Source: Flavihumibacter rivuli (GTDB lineage Bacteria; Bacteroidota; Bacteroidia; Chitinophagales; Chitinophagaceae). Taken from it: a stretch of 64,000 nucleotides of DNA. Location: positions 3,686,001 to 3,750,000 of the forward strand of contig NZ_CP092334.1 of NCBI RefSeq assembly GCF_018595685.2. The letters are read 5' to 3'. A program made the position numbers and the translations under genes. The notes beneath the pieces are model-generated. The model was not told the origin of the DNA, did no database searches, and worked only from the letters and a program-made list of their open reading frames with translations. Below, piece by piece: positions 58,886 through 64,000 of the stretch; the first letter of the stretch is position 1; each line of letters opens with the position of its first letter.

Positions 58886-60025
58886 ATGAGTGACCTGCAA
58901 CATTTAACGGATTTCCTGGAGCCGCTGTCCCTTGCACAATTGAGTGAAGACGAGGGTTTTAAAGCCGGACAGATGGGAAGGCATATCATGGTTTATGAGG
59001 AAGAGTTTCCCGATCTTTCCGATATCGACCTGGTGCTTGTTGGCTGTGGGGAAGAACGCGGGATGGGAATGGGTAGGCCATTCTCTGCTGCACCCGATGT
59101 GATCAGGCAGGCATTTTATAAGCTCTTCTACTGGCATTCGGATGTGAAGCTGGCCGACATCGGTAATATCCGGGCAGGGGAATCCCTTAGCGATACCTAT
59201 GCTGCCCTGAAGATGGTGATCAAGGACCTGACCGATGCGGGAAAGATCGTACTGATCCTGGGTGGTTCGCATGACCTTACCCTTTCGCAATACCATGCTT
59301 ATGCTGACCGCAAGCAGGTGATCGAGGCGGCCTGCGTAGATGCCTTGATCAACCTGGATATGGATGCCCTGCCCCAAACAGAGCATTTCCTGATGGAGAT
59401 CCTGACCGGTGAACCTAATTTCATTCGCCATTATAGCCACCTGGCTTTCCAGAGCTACTATGTGCATCCCTATATGTTGGAGAACATGGACAAACTGCGC
59501 TTCGACTGCTTCAGGGTAGGTCATGTGAAAGAGCATTTGGAAGAAATGGAACCGGTGATCCGCCATTGCCACCTTATGAGCTTTGACCTTTCTGCATTGG
59601 CCCATGCCTATGCACCGGGAACGGCCATTTCCCCTAACGGACTAACAGGTGAAGAAGCGTGTGCGCTTACCCGTTATGCAGGCATGAGCGAGAAGGTGAA
59701 TAGTTTTGGAATATATGGTTACCGTCCGGAGGCTGATCCTGATGGGCTCACGGCCAAACAGGTGAGCCAGATGGTCTGGTACCTGATTGACGGTATCAGC
59801 AAAGGCAAAAGGGAAGCAGACCTGAAGGACAGGGAGTCGTTCTATGAATACCATACTGCTTTTGCGGAAGTGGAGACCACTTTCCTGCAAAGCAAGCGGA
59901 CCGGCAGGTGGTGGATGCGCATGCCCGATGACAAGTTCATCGCCTGCTCCTATAAGGATTACCTGGTGGCCAGCCACAATGATATCCCTGAAAGATGGCT
60001 CAGGGCGCAGGAAAGGAGTTTGTGA
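58886..60025 (+). CDS. arginase/formimidoylglutamase-fold protein with altered metal site
   Basis: The protein is 379 residues from the ATG at 58886 (an in-frame ATG at 58847 precedes the -7 box). The ureohydrolase fold is clear: GGSHDLT at 126-132, keeping one Mn-ligand His129, and APGT at 243-246. The other metal motifs are changed: DAHxD is NLDMD at 156-160, and SFDxD is SFDLS at 232-236. Of six expected ligands, only His129, Asp160 and Asp234 seem kept. The protein therefore may bind one metal or none and may not be a standard hydrolase. Bacteroidota genomes carry this form widely, usually annotated formimidoylglutamase. Confidence 0.8.
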   Translation: MSDLQHLTDFLEPLSLAQLSEDEGFKAGQMGRHIMVYEEEFPDLSDIDLVLVGCGEERGMGMGRPFSAAPDVIRQAFYKLFYWHSDVKLADIGNIRAGESLSDTYAALKMVIKDLTDAGKIVLILGGSHDLTLSQYHAYADRKQVIEAACVDALINLDMDALPQTEHFLMEILTGEPNFIRHYSHLAFQSYYVHPYMLENMDKLRFDCFRVGHVKEHLEEMEPVIRHCHLMSFDLSALAHAYAPGTAISPNGLTGEEACALTRYAGMSEKVNSFGIYGYRPEADPDGLTAKQVSQMVWYLIDGISKGKREADLKDRESFYEYHTAFAEVETTFLQSKRTGRWWMRMPDDKFIACSYKDYLVASHNDIPERWLRAQERSL

Positions 60026-60091
60026 GTTGATTGACTTTAAAAAGTCATGGAGGCTATTTTAGAACTGCTTATTATTTGACTCTATAGAAAT

Positions 60092-60127
60092 AAAAAGGAT
60101 GGAAGTGTATATGCTTCCATCCTTTTT
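60092..60127. terminator. bidirectional terminator
   Basis: A perfect 14-bp stem, AAAAAGGATGGAAG (60092-60105) with CTTCCATCCTTTTT (60114-60127), between convergent genes. Confidence 0.93.
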
Positions 60128-60169
60128 TATTGTTTACGGATCATTGTAGGGTGAACCTATTGGTCTTCC

Positions 60170-62212
60170 TTACCAGATCTTCGTTCTTTTATCTTTGGCC
60201 TTATACATTTTGTCGCCTTCCTTTACCCCAAAGGCTTCATACCATTCGTCCATATTGGTCAGGGGACCATTGGCACGGTGGACGCCCGGTGCATGGGAGT
60301 CGGTGAGGATCAGCTGAGCCTGGGTCTCCGGAAGGGCATTGTTGCGCCAAACCTGTGCCCAACCCAGGAAGAAACGCTGGGCTGGTGTAAAGCCATCGAT
60401 CTTCTTGCCTTCCTTGAATTGTTTTGTCTTGGTAAAGGCTTCATAGGCCATGGCCAATCCGCCGAGGTCGGCAATATTTTCCCCGAGGGTCAGCTTGCCA
60501 TTCACATGGATGGTGTCCAGCACGGTATAGCCATTGTATTGCGCCACTACCTCCCCGGCCAGCTTGGTAAACTTTTCCGCATCTTCTTTCGTCCACCAGT
60601 CTTTCAGGTTGCCGTCAGCGGCATATTTGCTTCCCTGGTCATCGAAGCCATGGGTCATTTCATGACCAATCACCGCGCCTATGCCGCCATAGTTTACGGC
60701 ATCATCGGCACCAAAGTCGAAGAAGGGGAACTGCAGGATGCCTGCAGGGAAGGCGATCTCGTTATTCACCGGGTTGTAGTAGGCATTGATCGTTGGGGGA
60801 GTCATGCCCCAAAGGGTCTTGTCAATGGGTTTACCCAGCCTGTTCACCATATCCATATAGGCCCACTGGCTGCTGCGGCGGATATTGCCCATAAAATCGT
60901 TGCGGTCGATCTGGATGCTGCTATAGTCCTTCCACTTATCAGGATAGCCGATCTTCTTGCTGAAGCTGTTCAATTTGAGCAGGGCCCTTTCCTTGGTTTC
61001 AGCGCTCATCCAGTTCAGGCGGTTGATGCGTTCTGCAAAAGTGCTCTGGAGGTTGCCCACCAGTTCCAGCATGCGGGCCTTGGCTTCCGGCTTGAAATAC
61101 TTCTCTACATACAACTGTCCCAGGGCATCGCCCATCTGGCCATCGATCAGGCTGCTGATGCGCTGCCAGCGAGGCGTCTGCTCCTTTTGCCCGGTCAGTA
61201 CCTTGTTGAAGGCAAAACTCTGGTTAACGAATGCGCTGCTGAGGTAAGGTGCGGCACCGCGGATCACATGCCATTGCATATAACTCTTCCAATCGCTCAT
61301 GGGTAGGGCAGTGAGCAGGAGGTCCACTGACCTCAGGTAGGAAGGATTGGATACGAGTACACTGTCCGAACCTTTTATCAGCATCTTTTCCGCCAACTGC
61401 TGCCAGTTGATGGATGGGGTAGTGGCAGAAAGGTCCTTCCAGGCAAATTTATTATAGGTCTTGTAGGGGTCACGCATTTCAACACGGCTCATCTGCGCTT
61501 TGGCCATGGTCGTTTCAATGCGCATGACAGCATCTGCCATCTGGGTGGCTTCTGCTTCCGTTTTGCCTACCAGCTGGAACATCTTAACCAGGTTAGCCAG
61601 GTATTCCTTGCGGATATTGGTGCTCCTGGGGTCGTTCTTGAGGTAATAGTCGCGGTCAGGCAAGGTGGTTCCTCCCTGGCCGATCTGCGGGATGTATTGG
61701 GTTACATTCTTCCTGTCCTGGCCAATGAACATGCCTATGAAATAGGAAGGGCCTGAAAGCGGCCTTTGAGTGGCCATTTCCTGCAACATTTCATCTACGG
61801 TTCTCAATGCTGCAATACGGTCCAGGTCAGCTTTAATAGGTGAATAGCCTAACTGTTCGATGCGGGCACTATCCATTCCGCTTGAATAGAAATCACCAAT
61901 TTGTTGCATTGAAGGAACAGTACCTGCCTTTGCAGCGGCTTCTTCCAGCAGTTTCCTGAGGCGGGCGCTACTCTCTTCCCTCAGCTCATCAAAGCTGCCC
62001 CATCTTGTTTTGGAAGCTGGTACAGGGTTGGCCTTCAACCAGGCGCCATTGGCATACTGATAGAAATTGTCGCCGGGCTTTACCGACATGTCCATATTGG
62101 CCGGATCAATGTACTTGCGCTTCCTGGCTGGCTTTTCACCACCGGGAGGGGTGAAGCCCATGGTGCCAGCAGCTGCAAGGGCCAAAACCAAAAGTTTTCC
62201 AGAGTGTTTCAT
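60170..62212 (-). CDS. M13-family (neprilysin/PepO-like) zinc metallopeptidase
   Basis: The protein is 680 residues with a signal peptide (hydrophobic LLVLALAAAGTMGF). The M13 N-terminal helical domain begins with MDMSVKPGDNFYQYANGAWL. The zinc site HEMTH lies near residue 516 (GHEMTHGFDDQG), with the third ligand in ENIADLGG near 574. M13 enzymes cut short peptides up to about 40 residues. Probably periplasmic or surface-exposed for peptide use. A TATATTCG box (62234-62241, minus strand) precedes it. Confidence 0.95.
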   Translation of the reverse strand: MKHSGKLLVLALAAAGTMGFTPPGGEKPARKRKYIDPANMDMSVKPGDNFYQYANGAWLKANPVPASKTRWGSFDELREESSARLRKLLEEAAAKAGTVPSMQQIGDFYSSGMDSARIEQLGYSPIKADLDRIAALRTVDEMLQEMATQRPLSGPSYFIGMFIGQDRKNVTQYIPQIGQGGTTLPDRDYYLKNDPRSTNIRKEYLANLVKMFQLVGKTEAEATQMADAVMRIETTMAKAQMSRVEMRDPYKTYNKFAWKDLSATTPSINWQQLAEKMLIKGSDSVLVSNPSYLRSVDLLLTALPMSDWKSYMQWHVIRGAAPYLSSAFVNQSFAFNKVLTGQKEQTPRWQRISSLIDGQMGDALGQLYVEKYFKPEAKARMLELVGNLQSTFAERINRLNWMSAETKERALLKLNSFSKKIGYPDKWKDYSSIQIDRNDFMGNIRRSSQWAYMDMVNRLGKPIDKTLWGMTPPTINAYYNPVNNEIAFPAGILQFPFFDFGADDAVNYGGIGAVIGHEMTHGFDDQGSKYAADGNLKDWWTKEDAEKFTKLAGEVVAQYNGYTVLDTIHVNGKLTLGENIADLGGLAMAYEAFTKTKQFKEGKKIDGFTPAQRFFLGWAQVWRNNALPETQAQLILTDSHAPGVHRANGPLTNMDEWYEAFGVKEGDKMYKAKDKRTKIW

Positions 62213-62233
62213 GGTGTTACGTGTTTAGCGTCA

Positions 62234-62241
62234 CGAATATA
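62234..62241 (-). promoter_or_regulatory. -7 box of the M13 peptidase gene
   Basis: Minus-strand TATATTCG is a TANNTTCG variant, 21 bases before the ATG at 62212. Confidence 0.5.
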
Positions 62242-62320
62242 CAAGGGGGGTAAGGCTATTGTTCAGTCAATTGGATAAGCGGTTCGGGTCATGTTTCGCT
62301 GAAAAACTGGGCTTAATCCC

Positions 62321-62328
62321 TACATTTG
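62321..62328 (+). promoter_or_regulatory. -7 box of the PBP4-type gene, four bases from the ATG
   Basis: TACATTTG matches TANNTTTG exactly; GCCA (62329-62332) then ATG at 62333. A leaderless mRNA is predicted. Confidence 0.55.
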
Positions 62329-62332
62329 GCCA

Positions 62333-63676
62333 ATGCGCAACCTATTTGTTACCCTTACAAAAGTGATCGTCCCGGCCTTCTTGCTGGGTGCCTGTTCCAC
62401 GCAAAAGCAACTGGCCAAAGTGGCCGATCGACAGGTGATCGGGAAGGAAGGAATGTCGAACGCCCATATAGGCATAGCCATTTATGACCCGGCCAGTGGC
62501 CAATTCCTTTACCAGCACAATGCCGGCAAGTATTTTGTGCCTGCTTCCAATACCAAACTCTTTAGCCTCTATGCAGGCTTGAAATATATCGGGGATTCCC
62601 TGCCTGCCATCCGCTATCATGAAACTGCTGATTCTATCTACCTGGAGCCAACAGGGGATCCCAGCTTCCTGCATAGCGATTACCCGAAGCAGCCCCTGGT
62701 TGCCTGGTTGAAAGCCCAACAGAAACCACTGGTATTGAGCGATGCGAACTGGCAGTCCAAACAATGGGGGATGGGGTGGAGCTGGGATGATTACAACAGC
62801 AGCTATATGGCGGAAAGGAGCCCCCTTCCGGTTTACGGCAATGTGATCAAATGGACCCAGACCATCGACAAAATGGAGAATGCCCTGGGGGAGCCGGTTG
62901 AGGATGTTTTCGTCTATTCCGATCCGGAAGTAAACTGGAAGGTTCGGCTGCTGCCGGAACGTGGAAAGAGTTTTTCGGTTGTCCGGGATCGTGATAATAA
63001 TATTTTCACCATAACGGAGGGCAAGGAGCCGGTAAGGACCGTTGAAGTTCCCTTTGTGACCAATGGGGTGCTTTCTGCACTCGACCTCCTCCGGGACACG
63101 ATCGGCAAGTCGATCACCTATATCCCGGCTTCAGTGGCAAAGAAAGGCACCAAGGTCATCTGGTCGCAGCCAACGGATTCCATGCTGGCGCCCATGATGC
63201 ACCGCAGTGATAACCTTTTTGCTGAACAGACCCTGTTAGTGGCCTCCCAACAGTTGCTGGGGGTAATGGATACGGAAAGGATCATTGATACCCTGCTCCG
63301 GTCGGACCTGAAGGGGCTGCCACATGCCCCCCGCTGGGCCGATGGCAGCGGACTGAGCAGGTATAACCTTTTCACCCCGGCTGATTTTATCTGGCTGTTG
63401 GAGAAAATGGAACGCGAGTTTGGAGCCAAAAGGTTGGAGTGGATACTGCCCGCCGGAGATGAAGGCACCCTTACCAATTATTACAAGGATATCAAAGGGA
63501 AGATCCATGCCAAGACCGGTACACTCAGCGGTGTGGTAGGACTTAGCGGCTACCTGCAGACCAGTAAAGGGAAGCGCCTGCTTTTTTCGGTATTGGTCAA
63601 TAACCACAATACCAGTGCATCTACTGTCAGGAGGAGCGTGGAGCAATTCCTTATGCACCTTTATAAGACCTACTGA
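62333..63676 (+). CDS. PBP4-type D-alanyl-D-alanine carboxypeptidase/endopeptidase lipoprotein
   Basis: The protein is 447 residues. A lipoprotein signal ends in LGAC (Cys21). The three penicillin-binding motifs are present: SxxK at Ser72-Lys75 (ASNTKLFS), SxN in [10 protein letters not shown], and KTG in [16 protein letters not shown]4-family (S13) enzymes trim or open peptidoglycan cross-links in the periplasm. Lipid anchoring differs from soluble E. coli DacB. It is not in an operon with the mutL gene, which has its own promoter. Confidence 0.93.
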   Translation: MRNLFVTLTKVIVPAFLLGACSTQKQLAKVADRQVIGKEGMSNAHIGIAIYDPASGQFLYQHNAGKYFVPASNTKLFSLYAGLKYIGDSLPAIRYHETADSIYLEPTGDPSFLHSDYPKQPLVAWLKAQQKPLVLSDANWQSKQWGMGWSWDDYNSSYMAERSPLPVYGNVIKWTQTIDKMENALGEPVEDVFVYSDPEVNWKVRLLPERGKSFSVVRDRDNNIFTITEGKEPVRTVEVPFVTNGVLSALDLLRDTIGKSITYIPASVAKKGTKVIWSQPTDSMLAPMMHRSDNLFAEQTLLVASQQLLGVMDTERIIDTLLRSDLKGLPHAPRWADGSGLSRYNLFTPADFIWLLEKMEREFGAKRLEWILPAGDEGTLTNYYKDIKGKIHAKTGTLSGVVGLSGYLQTSKGKRLLFSVLVNNHNTSASTVRRSVEQFLMHLYKTY

Positions 63677-63769
63677 TAAGGAATGACTTCCTATGTATTC
63701 ATTATTCCATATGTATTTTATTTGGGGGCAATGGGTGGTGCGATCACGTGACCATCCGCCCGCTTTTCC

Positions 63770-63777
63770 TACCTTTG
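63770..63777 (+). promoter_or_regulatory. -7 promoter box of mutL
   Basis: TACCTTTG matches TANNTTTG, 21 bases before the TTG start at 63799. An AAAGGAG sequence (63784-63790) lies eight bases before the start, one of the few Shine-Dalgarno-like sites in the window. Confidence 0.55.
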
Positions 63778-63798
63778 GGTTTGAAAGGAGAGTGCATT

Positions 63799-64000
63799 TT
63801 GGCTGATATCATACAATTATTACCCGATCATATTGCGAACCAGATTGCTGCAGGTGAGGTTATCCAACGTCCTGCCAGCGCGGTTAAGGAGTTACTGGAA
63901 AATGCTGTTGATGCTGGTGCAACAGAGATCAAGCTCATCATCAATGATGCCGGCAAGTCTTTGGTGCAGGTCATCGATAACGGTAAGGGCATGAGTGAGA
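63799..64000 (+). CDS. mutL: DNA mismatch repair protein MutL, 5' part only
   Basis: The window holds the first 67 codons. Translation from a TTG at 63799 gives [21 protein letters not shown], then [18 protein letters not shown] and DNGKGM, the start of the GHKL ATPase domain. Asn in [10 protein letters not shown] and the DNGxGM motif bind ATP. MutL links MutS mismatch recognition to repair enzymes. The TTG is preferred for the AAAGGAG in front and because no ATG precedes the conserved part in frame. An in-frame TTG at 63781 is the alternative. Confidence 0.95.
   Translation, partial: MADIIQLLPDHIANQIAAGEVIQRPASAVKELLENAVDAGATEIKLIINDAGKSLVQVIDNGKGMSE

Noticed and set aside
60278-61306. Long open frame (342 codons) antisense to the M13 peptidase gene
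   Set aside because: Shadow of a gene with high GC at third positions; no start context or motifs.
1-64000. tRNA, rRNA, CRISPR, insertion sequence, prophage or integrative element
   Set aside because: I looked for T-loop sequences, repeat-spacer arrays, transposase motifs and terminal repeats in the intergenic gaps and found none; composition is even.

Overview
The window is chromosomal DNA from a member of the Bacteroidota, most likely the Chitinophagaceae. The evidence is a SusC/SusD pair, gliding-motility genes (gldC, gldH), BatD, DUF4290, DUF4920, DUF6089 and DUF6671 family genes, the uppS-bamA-ompH-ompH-murI cluster, almost no Shine-Dalgarno sequences, and promoters of the Bacteroidota TANNTTTG (-7) type. 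Roughly 60 protein genes are packed densely. I see no rRNA, tRNA, CRISPR array, insertion sequence or prophage, and base composition is even apart from one AT-rich gap near 49.2-49.6 kb.

Layout. 1-2.5 kb: a divergent pair of secreted carbohydrate-active enzymes (SASA-type esterase, cut by the window edge, and a GH18 chitinase). 2.5-6 kb: envelope proteins on the minus strand (OmpA lipoprotein, PlsC-like acyltransferase, NlpE/META protein, DUF4920). 6-8.3 kb: recA and a PAP2 phosphatase. 8.4-12.6 kb, minus: CNNM/CorC protein, then DUF4290-murA-gmk. 12.7-19.6 kb, plus: glycosyltransferase, gldC, yqeY, cvpA, an alpha/beta hydrolase, a CBS protein, a BamA-like protein and nadK. 19.7-26.2 kb: DUF6089, uppS, bamA, two ompH/skp genes, murI. 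26.5-27.4 kb: rpmH-rnpA-yidD. 27.4-29.8 kb, minus: SbtA-like permease, an unknown lipoprotein, superoxide dismutase. 30-34.5 kb: a SusC/SusD pair. 34.7-45 kb: SulP transporter, tadA, aldehyde dehydrogenase plus glutathione peroxidase, tlyA, dus, CPBP protease, cdsA, pheS, 3-hydroxyacyl-CoA dehydrogenase. 45-50.3 kb: reductase/epimerase, a carboxypeptidase-regulatory-domain protein, DUF6671, an LpxD-like acyltransferase, a pseudouridine synthase. 50.3-53.4 kb: yicC, gldH and a two-component system. 53.4-64 kb: batD, SDR, DUF2167, YjjG-like HAD phosphatase, a tiny Cys-rich exported protein, psd, an arginase-fold protein, an M13 peptidase, a PBP4-type peptidase and the start of mutL.

How the genes fit together. 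Most are housekeeping: cell wall precursors (murA, murI, uppS, PBP4), outer membrane assembly (bamA, two Skp-like chaperones), phospholipid synthesis (cdsA, psd, a PlsC-like enzyme), translation and RNA maturation (rpmH, rnpA, pheS, tadA, dus, tlyA, pseudouridine synthase), and DNA repair (recA, mutL). The accessory layer concerns polysaccharide and amino-sugar use (GH18, SASA esterase, SusC/D) and gliding.

No large undescribed system is evident. The signals most worth following are: a recurring layout in which a -7 box ends exactly four bases before the start codon, which predicts leaderless mRNAs; an rnpA that seems to lack any ATG, GTG or TTG at its true start; a 13-bp perfect inverted repeat just upstream of the recA promoter; a promoter box inside the terminator hairpin of the preceding gene; a 53-residue exported Cys/Lys-rich protein; a MurA with Asp in place of the fosfomycin-target Cys; an arginase-fold protein that has lost several metal ligands; and phased direct repeats in front of susC.
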